Of a stretch of 64,000 nucleotides of DNA, positions 16,947 through 27,218 are shown piece after piece. Source of the stretch: Bacillota bacterium. GTDB lineage: Bacteria > Bacteroidota > Bacteroidia > Bacteroidales > Bacteroidaceae. The DNA lies in assembly GCA_023664625.1 (NCBI GenBank), contig JAMPFD010000005.1, forward strand, positions 148,988-212,987, read 5' to 3'. Position 1 is the stretch's first letter. Each line of letters begins with the position of its first letter. The translations under genes and the position numbers were made by a program. The notes under the pieces are model-generated. The model was given only the letters and a program-made list of their open reading frames with translations, made no database searches and was not told the origin of the DNA.

Positions 16947-18077
16947 CTATTTTCTGCCGAAGAGGTCAAACGAGGCATCCCAGTCCTTCCATACCGGTTC
17001 CCGTCCCAGCTCTTTCAGCCTCCGGCTTATTTCCGCAGCGGTGCGGTTGTCGGAGACCGCGAACTGCTCCAGAGCCTGCGGATAAGTGTGGTAGCCTCCG
17101 GGATTCACCTTTGACTCCGCCGACATGGTGGTCACTCCGAGCGTAGCCATATTGTCACGTACAGACTGCGGCTCACGTGTGGAGTAAGAGATGTCCACGT
17201 CATGGTCAAAGATACGCATGGCGAAGGTCAACTGTGCCAGTTCCCTGTCCGTCACGAAGCAGTTGGGCCGGAAGTCCTCGTTCTGTGCAGGACGCATGCG
17301 GGGGAAGTTCACGGAATACTTTGTCCTCCAGTAATGTTTCCGGAGGTAGCACAGATGATATGCCATCATGACCACGTCCGTACGCCACTCTTTCTCCAGT
17401 CCGAGGAGCGCACCCATTCCGATGGAGTGCACGCCGGCCTGTCCCATGCGGTCAAAGCCGTCAAGACGCCACTCAAACCTTGACTTCATTCCTGCGGGAT
17501 GATAGAGGCGGTAGTTCTCCCTGTGGTAAGTCTCCTGGAAGCATACCACACCGTTCAGTCCGTGGCGGATCAGCTCGCGGTAGTCCTCCGTGCCAAGCGG
17601 CATGACTTCTATCTTGATGTTGGAGAAATATTTCTTTGCCACGTCTATCGCTTCTGCAAGGTAAGCCACACCGGCCTTCGCGGGATTCTCTCCCGTCACG
17701 AGGAGTATGTTCCCGAACGGTGCGAGTTTCTTTATTGCCTTATACTCGTTCTCCGTCTGGCCGATGGCAAGTATGGTCCGCGGCATGGGATTGGAGCGGT
17801 GGAAGCCGCAATAGACACAGGAGTTGGAGCAGGAGTTGGTCAGATAAAGAGGTATGAACATCGACATTGTCCTGCCGAAACGTTCCTCGGTATATTTGCG
17901 TGACAGCCGTGCCATCTGTTCCAGACAGGGCGTGGCGGCAGGGGAGACGAGTGCCATGAAGTCACTGACATCGCAGTGCTCCGCAACAAGGGCGCGGCGC
18001 ACGTCGGCATCGGTCATGCGGGCAATGCGCTCCGTGGTCTCGTCCCAGCTTATCTTTTTTAATTCTTCTGAAAACAT
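16947..18077 (-). CDS. thiH: 2-iminoacetate synthase (tyrosine lyase)
   Basis: Radical SAM enzyme that cleaves tyrosine to dehydroglycine (2-iminoacetate) for the thiazole ring, used by anaerobes instead of ThiO. The CxxxCxxC cluster motif is CSNSCVYC, near residue 87-94. Further ThiH features are LLVTGENPAKAGVAYL, CFQETYHRENYRLYHPAGMKS and RMRPAQNEDF. The start at 18077 (MFSEELKKISWDE) is taken over an upstream in-frame start because it begins the conserved part and has the AACC-type leader before it. Length 376 aa, normal for the family. Confidence 0.95.
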   Translation of the reverse strand: MFSEELKKISWDETTERIARMTDADVRRALVAEHCDVSDFMALVSPAATPCLEQMARLSRKYTEERFGRTMSMFIPLYLTNSCSNSCVYCGFHRSNPMPRTILAIGQTENEYKAIKKLAPFGNILLVTGENPAKAGVAYLAEAIDVAKKYFSNIKIEVMPLGTEDYRELIRHGLNGVVCFQETYHRENYRLYHPAGMKSRFEWRLDGFDRMGQAGVHSIGMGALLGLEKEWRTDVVMMAYHLCYLRKHYWRTKYSVNFPRMRPAQNEDFRPNCFVTDRELAQLTFAMRIFDHDVDISYSTREPQSVRDNMATLGVTTMSAESKVNPGGYHTYPQALEQFAVSDNRTAAEISRRLKELGREPVWKDWDASFDLFGRK

Positions 18078-18243
18078 TGTGTAGTCTGTTGTACGGTTAT
18101 ATGGGGTTGCAGGTCGCACGGTCAGGGAGGGAAAAAGGTCATGGGGTTGTCTTGGGGGGCTATACAGCCATCATAGGCAAATGGGTTATGGCGTACTTCC
18201 GTAAGACCTCAAAAAGAACCTTATCAGTGAAGCCACAAAGCCC

Positions 18244-18939
18244 TTACAACTCTACGACCACACTAAACATTGTGCGCAGGTCTATTGCCCACAACCGGTC
18301 AATGAGCGGTGTGCCGTAGCCACAGATAAGCTGCAGAGCCTGGCTTGCCTGCACGCTTCCCACCACTGCCGGTGTCACTCCTGCTACAGCCTTTCCGTGA
18401 TGCGGCATGGAAAGCGTGGCAGCCTCATCGGGACATAGCGTGCGGTAAGTGGCATGTCCCTTGCAGAAGACGCTGACCTGACCGTCAAGACCCTCTATGG
18501 CTCCGTAGACCATGGGCTTGCCGAGCCTTACGCAGATGTCACTGAGAAGATAGCGCGACTTGAAATTGTCCGTGGCATCCATGACAACGTCATACTTTCC
18601 TATCAGTTCCTCCGCATTCCCGGCGGTGAGCCTCGTATTGTACGTGTTGACAGTGATACTGCCGTTGAACGCCTCCAGACGTTCCCGTGCGCAATCAACC
18701 TTGGCCCTTCCCTCCTGTCCCTCGGCATAGAGAGTCTGCCTGTGGAGGTTGCTGAGGCTCACTACATCATCGTCGGCAAGGCCAATCGTCCCCACGCCGG
18801 CACCGGCAAGGCAGGTGGCAATGTTTGAACCGAGCCCGCCGGCACCGACAATGAGCACCCTTGCCTGTGCCAGCCTGCGCTGCCCCTCCTCCCCTATCTC
18901 CTGAAGCATCAGCTGCCGGGAATATCTTGATTCCTCCAT
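18244..18939 (-). CDS. thiF: ThiF/MoeB/HesA-family adenylyltransferase
   Basis: Adenylates the C-terminal Gly-Gly of ThiS for sulfur transfer. The nucleotide site is VLIVGAGGLGSNIATCLAGAG; LADDDVVSLSNLHRQ and DATDNFKSRYLLSD are standard. Unusually, the zinc-binding CxxC pairs are not present: where most members read CYRCLFP the protein has TYRTLCPDE, and the second pair is also absent. The gene starts 2 bp after the end of thiC. At 231 aa it is of the short HesA-like type. Confidence 0.9.
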   Translation of the reverse strand: MEESRYSRQLMLQEIGEEGQRRLAQARVLIVGAGGLGSNIATCLAGAGVGTIGLADDDVVSLSNLHRQTLYAEGQEGRAKVDCARERLEAFNGSITVNTYNTRLTAGNAEELIGKYDVVMDATDNFKSRYLLSDICVRLGKPMVYGAIEGLDGQVSVFCKGHATYRTLCPDEAATLSMPHHGKAVAGVTPAVVGSVQASQALQLICGYGTPLIDRLWAIDLRTMFSVVVEL

Positions 18940-18941
18940 AC

Positions 18942-20660
<1,719 letters not shown>

Positions 20661-21434
20661 TTATAAATCAAGGAAGGCGGTGAGCGGTGAGCTTGCCTCA
20701 GCCGAATCGCTTACGGCACCCAGTCCCGCCTCATAGGCACGGCGGCCTGCCACTACGGCTTCTTTGAACGCCACAGCCATCTGCACCGGGTCTCCGGCAA
20801 CGGCTATGGCAGTGTTCACAAGGCAGCAGTCGGCACCCATCTCCATTGCCTCTGCGGCATGGCTCGGTGCGCCGATGCCGGCATCGACGACCACAGGAAC
20901 GGAAGCCTGTTCAATGATAATCTGCAAGAAGTCCTTCATCCGCAGTCCCTTGTTGGTGCCGATGGGAGCCGCGAGCGGCATCACCGTGGCAGCGCCTGCC
21001 TCTTCAAGATGCCTGCACAGTATGGGGTCAGCCTGGCAGTAAGGCAGGACGACGAATCCGAGTTTCACGAGTTGCTCCGTAGCCTTCAGTGTCTCCACGG
21101 AGTCAGGCAGCAGATGGCGCGGGTCAGGATGAATCTCAAGTTTCAGCCAGTTTGTGCCGAAAGCCTCACGTGCCATTTGTGCCGCGAAGACAGCCTCCTC
21201 GGCATTTCGCACGCCCGAGGTGTTCGGCAGCAGCCGGATGTCCTTGTACTGTGTGATATGGGTGAGCAGGTCATCATGCTTGTCATCCAGTTCCACACGT
21301 TTCATTGCCACGGTGACCATTTCCGTCCCGCTGGCTTTGACAGCTTCCGCCATTACAGTGTTGTTGTCGAATTTTCCTGTCCCGAGGAACAGGCGGGAGT
21401 TGAATTCCCTTCCGGCGATAATAAGTTTTTCCAT
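20661..21434 (-). CDS. thiG: Thiazole synthase
   Basis: Builds the thiazole phosphate from DXP, iminoacetate and ThiS-thiocarboxylate. [20 protein letters not shown] starts the protein. The Schiff-base Lys lies in the [11 protein letters not shown] region near residue 95-100. The phosphate site shows as [22 protein letters not shown] and [10 protein letters not shown]. An upstream TTG is in frame, but ATG 21434 begins the conserved sequence. 257 aa. Confidence 0.96.
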   Translation of the reverse strand: MEKLIIAGREFNSRLFLGTGKFDNNTVMAEAVKASGTEMVTVAMKRVELDDKHDDLLTHITQYKDIRLLPNTSGVRNAEEAVFAAQMAREAFGTNWLKLEIHPDPRHLLPDSVETLKATEQLVKLGFVVLPYCQADPILCRHLEEAGAATVMPLAAPIGTNKGLRMKDFLQIIIEQASVPVVVDAGIGAPSHAAEAMEMGADCCLVNTAIAVAGDPVQMAVAFKEAVVAGRRAYEAGLGAVSDSAEASSPLTAFLDL

Positions 21435-21465
21435 AAGGTTGTTGCTTGTTTTTGCCAATATCGGC

Positions 21466-22080
21466 CTATCTGGTAAGTCTGATCAGTTTCTTCATCTCCT
21501 CCACCGGGTCAGGAGCACGCAGAACCGTGCCGCTGACAGCCACGCCGCTGACTCCTGTACGCATAATCCCCGGAATGTCATTGGCCGTGATACCGCCTAT
21601 CGCCACCACTGGGAGCGTCAGGCCTTCCTTTTCCATAGCCTGCATGACGGAACGGCAGCCGCTGAGTCCAAGGACAGGTGCCAGGCCTTTCTTCGTCGTC
21701 GTGAAGCGGAAAGGCCCGCAGCCGATATAGTCTGCACCGGCGGCATGATGACGGCGCACGTCGTCAATGGTGTTTGCCGTTCCTCCGATGATGACATCCG
21801 GTCCGAGGATTCTCCGGGCTCCGGCTATGGGCATGTCCTTCATGCCGAGGTGCACGCCGTCGGCACGGAGTTCACGGACAAGCCTGACATGGTCGTCGAT
21901 AATGAACGTCGCACCGGCTTCCCTGCACATACGCTGCGCCTCTATGGCCACAGGGCGGATTTCGTCAATGGAAGCCGCCTTCATTCTCAGCTGTATCCAG
22001 CGGCAGCCTCCGGCGAGTGCAAGACGTATGGAGTCAAGATAAGAGATGTTCTCGGTATAATGTGAAATGAATTGCAGCAT
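21466..22080 (-). CDS. thiE: Thiamine phosphate synthase
   Basis: Joins HMP-PP and thiazole phosphate to thiamine phosphate. Motifs: [58 protein letters not shown] with TTTKKG, and [10 protein letters not shown] 22080 ([13 protein letters not shown]) is chosen because the 26 residues before it are not conserved-looking and are encoded by the AACC-type leader. 204 aa. Confidence 0.94.
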   Translation of the reverse strand: MLQFISHYTENISYLDSIRLALAGGCRWIQLRMKAASIDEIRPVAIEAQRMCREAGATFIIDDHVRLVRELRADGVHLGMKDMPIAGARRILGPDVIIGGTANTIDDVRRHHAAGADYIGCGPFRFTTTKKGLAPVLGLSGCRSVMQAMEKEGLTLPVVAIGGITANDIPGIMRTGVSGVAVSGTVLRAPDPVEEMKKLIRLTR

Positions 22081-22255
22081 TTCGGGATCGGAGGGTTTCA
22101 GGGTTAACGGTTTCAGGTATAGGAGCAGGATTATGAGATTATACGGCAGGGATGCCATACATCCGCAAATGACAGTGGCATTCCATAATGATCATATCAC
22201 GGATTATCAGAGGACATTTCACGGCACGTTCCCAAAGCGGCCGGCACTCTTCCCT

Positions 22256-22453
22256 TCAGCCTCCGCAGACGGCTTTGATGATTGCCACACTGTCGCCTTC
22301 CGTAAGCGCAGTACTGCTCCATGCGTCACGCTGCACCATCCTTGTACCCAGTGCCATTGCCACGCCGCGTTCAGGAAGATGAAGTTCTTCTGCCAGTTCC
22401 TGAAGTGTAGATGCCTTGGAACAGGTCTCTTTACTGTTGATTCTGATGTTCAT
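22256..22453 (-). CDS. thiS: Sulfur carrier protein ThiS
   Basis: 65-residue ubiquitin-like sulfur carrier ending in Gly-Gly (AIIKAVCGG), the site of adenylation and thiocarboxylate formation. TLQELAEELHLPERGVAMAL and RDAWSSTALTEGDSV match the family. It is the first gene after the TPP riboswitch. The ATG at 22453 (MNIRINSKE) gives the normal length; an upstream in-frame extension has no support. Confidence 0.93.
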   Translation of the reverse strand: MNIRINSKETCSKASTLQELAEELHLPERGVAMALGTRMVQRDAWSSTALTEGDSVAIIKAVCGG

Positions 22454-22673
22454 TTTTTTATGGTTACATGTTGTGGGGTATGTGGGGGTATGGATTGCAG
22501 GGCTATGGGAGGGGGAGGTACGGTGTGGTTCACAGCCGTTCATGACCTAAGACCTTCAACCAAATGACCTAAGACCATATCAAAAAAGACTATACCATAA
22601 AAAAACAATCCGGATAATGACAGTCTTTGATAGTCATCACCCGGGTATATTAATCCATAAAATGATTAAGAAT

Positions 22674-22788
22674 CATTCTCATTTCCTACGGCAGCATTAT
22701 CTGCATCAGGTCAATGGGTATAATCTCAGCCTCCCCCTGCCGCTGACATGATATGTCAAGACATTGCATGGGGGAAGCACCCCGAGTT
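22674..22788 (-). promoter_or_regulatory. TPP riboswitch (THI element)
   Basis: Minus strand: CTCGGGGTGC at the 5' side, a variable P3 stem, then GGCTGAGATTATACCC, GACCTGATGCAGATAATG and CTGCCGTAGGAA. These are the conserved TPP-binding segments in the right order. It sits 220 nt before thiS, within a leader starting near 22815. Confidence 0.95.
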
Positions 22789-22821
22789 ATTTTTTTTCTT
22801 TCGTTGTAAACGAGAGCGTTG

Positions 22822-22853
22822 CAAAGGTAGTGCATTTTTTTCTACCCTCCAAA
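22822..22853 (-). promoter_or_regulatory. Promoter of the thi operon
   Basis: Minus strand TTTG (22850-22853), exactly 20 bp, TACCTTTG (22822-22829). It matches the Bacteroidota consensus perfectly and lies ~35 bp before the riboswitch. Confidence 0.88.
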
Positions 22854-22996
22854 TTTTTTCATGAAAAGTTGAAAAAAAGTATCGGTACACAGTATTATAA
22901 TAAGTCCGTCGACAAAATTAAGCGGCATGGTGTTGTCTGGGATTGCCTCTGCATTGTCTTTCGGATTAATTTTGCTGACCGGCCCCAAAAAGAAAA

Positions 22997-23024
22997 CCGG
23001 CCGGCAGAAAATCCTGTTGGCCGG
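22997..23024. terminator. GC-rich hairpin
   Basis: CCGGCC pairs with GGCCGG around AGAAAATCCTGTT; neighbouring bases add partial pairing. No T run. The function is unclear in this gene-free stretch between the thi promoter and the MITE. Confidence 0.35.
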
Positions 23025-23090
23025 CTCCACACATGTTTTCTTTACTTGCCGTCACAGCTTATTTGCAGGACGACAAATGATTTTTCCTTT

Positions 23091-23231
23091 ATGTCAATGC
23101 TGACATATGAGCCTGCCGCACTCACGGAAGAAGTCCGCGGAATGACGGCAGACGGATTCTGCAACGTGTTCCTGACATTGACATCATCGGCATTCAACAA
23201 ACTCACATCCAGCTTGACAAGTAACTGTTGA
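23091..23231 (+). CDS. Possible small protein ending inside the MITE terminal repeat
   Basis: ATG 23091 opens a 46-codon frame (MSMLTYEPAALTEEV...LTSSLTSNC). Its stop lies inside the terminal repeat of the element at 23219. There is no clear promoter. Another small frame beside the MITE copy at 52209 has a comparable position. Coding is uncertain. Confidence 0.25.
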   Translation: MSMLTYEPAALTEEVRGMTADGFCNVFLTLTSSAFNKLTSSLTSNC

Positions 23232-23530
23232 AAATTAGTTTATACTAAAAATGCAGTTGTTTTTCATGCGGTCAGTATGCGGAGCCGAAGGAGCAATGCG
23301 GGCATTGTGACTGAGTGACAACTTTCCCGACAAGCCATACGGGCAGAACGAAACTTATTTCAGCCATGCCGTGGCAAGAAAAGGTGGAATGAAATTCAAC
23401 GTTTTCGTTAAGCCAAATGAGCAGAACGAAACTCGTTTCAGCTATGCTGTGGCGAGAAAAGGTAGAATGAAATTCAACAAGTCTTAGTGAGAAAACATTA
23501 TATTATAAAATAATTATCAATAGTTACTTA
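23219..23530 (-). mobile_element. MITE-like element, copy A (with internal duplication)
   Basis: Ends in AAGTAACTGTTGA and AATAGTTACTTA as terminal inverted repeats. The inside is the reverse complement of copies B (52209-52447) and C (58697-58931). It is longer than they are (312 bp) because a ~72-bp segment (GCAGAACGAAACT to ATGAAATTCAAC) is present twice. No reading frame of a transposase; a non-autonomous element is inferred. Confidence 0.75.
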
Positions 23531-23617
23531 CAAGCCCTACAGAAATCCGCGCATTGCCGTCAGCCGGCGAAAGTGGCAGAAAACTTCCGGCATGCTCTCC
23601 GGCAGAGCACGCCGGCC

Positions 23618-23989
23618 TTAAAAACACAATTCTTTCCACAGCCTGTCAAGCGCCTCTCTGCCGTCAGGAGACGAAAGGGCAGCTTCAATACGGCGGACAA
23701 GGCTCGCCGAACGCATGCCCTTCCTGTTCTCCGCACGTGAGGCACGGGCACGGGGATTGCGTGGCGGAATGATTCCGAAGACACGGAAGGCATGTGCAAC
23801 AAGATAGGAGAACGTGGCATAACTGCCGTCATCCATGGTTATGCCACAATGGTAATAAACCTCATGCAGGAGTTCCAAAAGATCAGTCTTCGTACCTTTC
23901 CACTGCAGACCGTCACTCTCTGTGCTTGACAAAATAACTCTCACTTTCTCCGTCATCTCTCCGATGACAATACGCCGTAATTCTTTCAT
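23618..23989 (-). CDS. RteC C-terminal-domain-like protein
   Basis: 123 aa. The stretch LQWKGTKTDLLELLHEVYYHCGITMDDGSYATFSYLVAHAFRVFGI follows the pattern of the C-terminal region of RteC, the regulator of excision genes of CTnDOT-type elements (LxWxGsxxxLvELiyalh...G.in.g...). A basic loop follows (RNPRARASRAENRKG). It lacks the RteC N-terminal part. RteC-like short proteins are often found alone in Bacteroidales chromosomes. No conjugation genes are near, so it may be a remnant or have another regulatory task. The match is by eye. Confidence 0.55.
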   Translation of the reverse strand: MKELRRIVIGEMTEKVRVILSSTESDGLQWKGTKTDLLELLHEVYYHCGITMDDGSYATFSYLVAHAFRVFGIIPPRNPRARASRAENRKGMRSASLVRRIEAALSSPDGREALDRLWKELCF

Positions 23990-24229
23990 TGCTTTTCATG
24001 TATTAATCCCGTCACCATGACAGCGGGCATTGATATGTTTTTCCTCCTTCCTGAATATATGGGACGGAAGATTTCGGGTGCGAAATTACTACATAATAGT
24101 GAACAATAAGTTCACTTGTATATCTTTCTTTGTTAAAAATATTTATATATTCAATAATTTTTAGTTAAATTCGTATATAGAATCAATTTGGATTATCCCC
24201 ACAGTTATTCCTGCGGGAAAACATCAAGC

Positions 24230-24323
24230 ATAAGGTTGAGCATAGCGGACACTGTCACGGAATGATGTTTTCCGTCAAGCCACACAGGCAGAACAAAGCT
24301 TGTTTCAGCCATGCCGTGACGAC
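24230..24323 (+). repeat. MITE-like remnant
   Basis: CCGTCAAGCCACACAGGCAGAAC, then GCTTGTTTCAGCCATGCCGTG, corresponding to the middle of copy A. It leads straight into the tandem repeat, in the same arrangement as at 3371-3649. Confidence 0.6.
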
Positions 24324-24454
24324 AAAGAAATGGGTAAGCGAGAGGAGACCAAGCTTGCCTGGAGTCTCCTGAGCGGGAGGTTCTTATGCAAAGAAACGGG
24401 TAAGCGGGAGGAGACCAAGCTTGCTTGAAGTCTCCTGAGCGGGAGGTTCTTATA
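24324..24454 (+). repeat. Two tandem units of the ~66-bp repeat (second locus)
   Basis: AAAGAAA-GGGTAAGCG to GAGCGGGAGGTTCTTAT, twice. Same family as 3516-3649; each unit again contains the GGAGAC/GTCTCC stem. Confidence 0.75.
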
Positions 24455-24854
24455 AAAAAAGTGCATAACCTCAGCGAAACAAATGCACTAAATGACAAAA
24501 AGAACAAGTTTTAGGGGAAAAAATATTCCATCATAAAACAATCTTCAACAGAGACTTGAAGAATTACAAATACCATATCCGTTAATTGTGGAAGACCGGC
24601 TTCATCACCATCAGCCACAGCCTGCACCACAGCTACCCGGCCTGTAACAAATCTCCGGGTTAAGCAACAATGGCTCTTGAAGTTAACTTAAACAATGGAT
24701 TATCTGTGTACGCAATCCGCAACGTCCACTACATGTATGCAATGGCATATTACACATAGACATAAAATCACATAACTGTAATGACCATACGCCATATCAA
24801 ACGTATTTTTTTATTAATCGTATTTTTTTCTTAAAAACTTTTTTATAGATTTTC
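24455..24854. other. 400-bp spacer without a supported gene
   Basis: AT-rich, only short reading frames, no terminator or repeat recognised apart from the flanking elements. Confidence 0.5.
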
Positions 24855-24886
24855 TTTCCGTTTTCAAATATTTTTCATTATATTTG
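24855..24886 (+). promoter_or_regulatory. Promoter of the structured ncRNA candidate
   Basis: TTTC (24855-24858), 20 bp, TATATTTG (24879-24886): a good match to TTTG-N20-TAnnTTTG with one mismatch in the -33 box. Confidence 0.65.
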
Positions 24887-24892
24887 CAGATG

Positions 24893-25348
24893 ATTTTCTT
24901 CATCGCCTAAAATTGGAAGGACGTATCACCCCAGTGAGCCGCCCCGCAGTGAAGGTCGATGAAGCCTGCGCCGAGCTGAAGCACTCGATGGAAACATCAA
25001 GATGCGGAGGAGGGTCAAGGGTTGGGAAATCACCATATTAATGGAAAAGGCGTTTGCATACGCTTCTCTTTCTGCACTCCAAACTTCGAACACTTGGATA
25101 GATTCAGTGGAAAGAAAGGCAACGGCAGATGTCCAGGGATGTGATTCGTTCGCATCCCCTTATATACTCGTACAAATGGCTTTCATTCTGTCATGGAATG
25201 ACGGGATGATGCCATTCGGATTTCGGTATGTACAGGGGAAGCGCATCATATCGGCGTGGGCTTCGGCGTTGCTTATCTTACTGAATAGGCAAGTTCGAAG
25301 GCCCGGAGTGTGAGATAGGCAAATGTACGGTCTCACGCTTTTTTTGTT
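24893..25348 (+). ncRNA. Structured non-coding RNA candidate, ~450 nt
   Basis: The stretch starts ~7 nt after a Bacteroidota -7 box and ends in an intrinsic terminator: GTGAGA (25310-25315) pairs with TCTCAC (25331-25336), followed by eight T. No conserved long reading frame runs through it. Several strong local hairpins are visible, such as GGGATG...CATCCC (25136-25160) and AAGGCGT...ACGCTT (25046-25063). It lacks the RNase P, tmRNA and 6S signatures I know. A promoter-to-terminator layout like this is described for the Rfam Bacteroidales-1 RNA, but I cannot confirm membership. Confidence 0.5.
25310..25348 (+). terminator. Intrinsic terminator of the ncRNA candidate
   Basis: Stem GTGAGA/TCTCAC with additional outer pairs, then TTTTTTTTGTTTTT. 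Confidence 0.75.
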
Positions 25349-25521
25349 TTTATGCCTCCCCGTCTCCGGCATGATTTCGTGCCGTAACAGGAAAAACACA
25401 ACCGTGTGTGGGAAAATCCCCATAAAACTTGTTTACCTTTCATGCCTTCCGCGCATATATAAGTGTATACAATCCTGATTTTTCCGCTCCACAAAGCCTA
25501 TAACTATATAAATTCCAAATA

Positions 25522-26724
25522 ATGATGAACCTGAAACGCACTATATCCAAGACAGCACTTCTTACATGTGTATTAACTTTATATACAAGTTGTGGCAGCA
25601 GGCAGATAGAAATCAGTCCGTCCGAGACGCATACCATGACAGTAAGCAACCGGAAGCCCGTAATAAAAGTATATATAGAGAATTCCGGCAGCATGGACGG
25701 ATATATGGCAGACGGCTCACAGCTGAAGGATGCCGTCTTTGACTATGTCAGCGACCTGTCAGCATCGTCAGCGGGAGTAGAGCTCAACTATATAAACAAC
25801 CGGATCATCCCGTTCAAAGGCAATCTGTCAAATTTTATAAAAACCATGACCCCTTCAACGTTCAGGGCGGCCGGAGGAAACAGGGCAAGCTCCGACATCA
25901 GTCACATGCTGTCATCCATCCTTGGCAATATGAGGAAATCCACCGTCAGCATCTTTGTCTCCGACTGCATACTTGACTTTAAAGACGTTGACGCTAAGAA
26001 ATTTCTCAACAACTGTCAGATATCAATAAAGAACGCAGTCAATGAAGGAAGGCGGAAGAATCCCGGTCTTGGGATAGAGATAATAAAGATGTTGTCAGAC
26101 TTCAGCGGAACATATTACTATCCGAACGGAAAAGCGGAGAAACTCAGCAATGTAAAGCGTCCGTATTACATCTGGATTTTCGGCGACAGCGACATTCTGG
26201 CAAGACTGAATACCGATGTCCCTCTGTCACGTCTGGGAAAGTATGGGTTCTGCGGTATCGCGGCATATTCAGGGAAGACAGCCGCTCCGTATGAGATAAC
26301 CAACCGCAGCGGCGCGTCAGCCACCATAAATCCTGTAGGAGGCAAATACGAGGTCACCATAAAGGTTGACCTGCGCTCTACCCTGCAGCCGGAGACCGTC
26401 ATACAGAATCCGGCCAGCTACACTTTCAACAATCCGTCGCTGAGAGTTGAGGAAGTAAAGCCTGTAACAGCAGCCGGCAGTCAGTATACTCATCTGATAA
26501 ACATAACTATCCCTGAGTCAACAACTGTCATAGAAGAGCATCTGTTGTTCAAGGCTCCGGGAACAGCATCATGGGTCAGGGAGTCAAATGATGATTCAGG
26601 CAAGGATATAAGGAAAAACACAGGCAAGACCACCGGCATCCTCCATCTCGTGGAAGGCGTGGCCGATGCCTACAGGAAGGACAATATACTGACGACACTG
26701 AAATTCAAAGTAAAACGTAAATAA
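25522..26724 (+). CDS. vWA-like lipoprotein, first gene of the tubulin/actin/motor locus
   Basis: 400 aa. Lipoprotein signal with Cys24 (TLYTSC). Near residues 50-60 VYIENSGSMDGYM gives a MIDAS-type DxSxS-like motif in which the first Asp is Glu (ENSGSMDGY), followed by a von Willebrand A-type alternation of strands and helices up to about 240 (SIFVSDCILDF, PYYIWIFGDSDIL). The C-terminal ~150 residues look like beta-sandwich material. It should be exported and lipid-anchored, so it would be the envelope component that meets ligands. The vWA reading rests on the MIDAS-like motif; a different Rossmann-type domain is possible. 13 bp separate it from the next gene. Confidence 0.65.
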   Translation: MMNLKRTISKTALLTCVLTLYTSCGSRQIEISPSETHTMTVSNRKPVIKVYIENSGSMDGYMADGSQLKDAVFDYVSDLSASSAGVELNYINNRIIPFKGNLSNFIKTMTPSTFRAAGGNRASSDISHMLSSILGNMRKSTVSIFVSDCILDFKDVDAKKFLNNCQISIKNAVNEGRRKNPGLGIEIIKMLSDFSGTYYYPNGKAEKLSNVKRPYYIWIFGDSDILARLNTDVPLSRLGKYGFCGIAAYSGKTAAPYEITNRSGASATINPVGGKYEVTIKVDLRSTLQPETVIQNPASYTFNNPSLRVEEVKPVTAAGSQYTHLINITIPESTTVIEEHLLFKAPGTASWVRESNDDSGKDIRKNTGKTTGILHLVEGVADAYRKDNILTTLKFKVKRK

Positions 26725-26737
26725 AGACAGAACTATT

Positions 26738-27202
26738 ATGGGACAGTTTTTCGGAAGCATGTATTGCTGGTTTGAAAATTTCTTCGGCATAGAACTTGCC
26801 GACTATCTGTGGGGAAATATATCCCCTGAGCAGACAACCAATTCTTTCATCGGCATAGGATGGCTAATGTTCGCCATCAGTATTGTCGTGGTATTAACCT
26901 ATTATTATTTATTTGACAATCCGCGGCTGAACCACTGGTGGGGGTGGGGAATATTCCTCGTGGTGAATGCCGTTGCAAACTTCGTTGCCGGCTGGCAGTG
27001 GGTTCTGTCAGATTCTTATAACGGAAAGATGATAAAGATTGACCCTGCAAGCAATCTTGAAGTTGCTCTCAATATCGGGGATGGCGAGATGCTGTGTTTC
27101 GGAGTCTCAAACATGTTCCTTTCGATCATGGCATTCTTCCTGTTCAGCATGTGCCTGAAATGGTGGAGCACAAACTGCCGTAATGCACCATTCGTAAAAT
27201 AA
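26738..27202 (+). CDS. Small membrane protein of the tubulin/actin/motor locus
   Basis: 154 aa with three clear membrane segments: FIGIGWLMFAISIVVVLTYYYLF (about 45-68), WGWGIFLVVNAVANFVAGW (about 70-90) and NMFLSIMAFFLFSMCLKWW (about 126-146). An N-terminal amphipathic part precedes them. No family recognised. It lies 16 bp before the tubulin-like gene and may anchor it at the membrane. Confidence 0.65.
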   Translation: MGQFFGSMYCWFENFFGIELADYLWGNISPEQTTNSFIGIGWLMFAISIVVVLTYYYLFDNPRLNHWWGWGIFLVVNAVANFVAGWQWVLSDSYNGKMIKIDPASNLEVALNIGDGEMLCFGVSNMFLSIMAFFLFSMCLKWWSTNCRNAPFVK

Positions 27203-27218
27203 TATATACATAAGCCTT

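Noticed and set aside
22764-23231. 155-codon plus-strand frame upstream of MITE copy A
   Set aside because: It overlaps the thi promoter and the divergent leader, has low-complexity content, and only its last 46 codons could be a small gene.
24205-24507. 100-codon minus-strand frame with repeated RTSRSGD...QAWSP segments
   Set aside because: It is only the translation of the 66-bp tandem repeats and the MITE remnant; no start signal, promoter or family resemblance.
24893-25348. tmRNA or RNase P RNA
   Set aside because: The tmRNA tRNA-like ends with CCA and the RNase P core (GAAAGTCCGGGC and ACAGAA) are absent.
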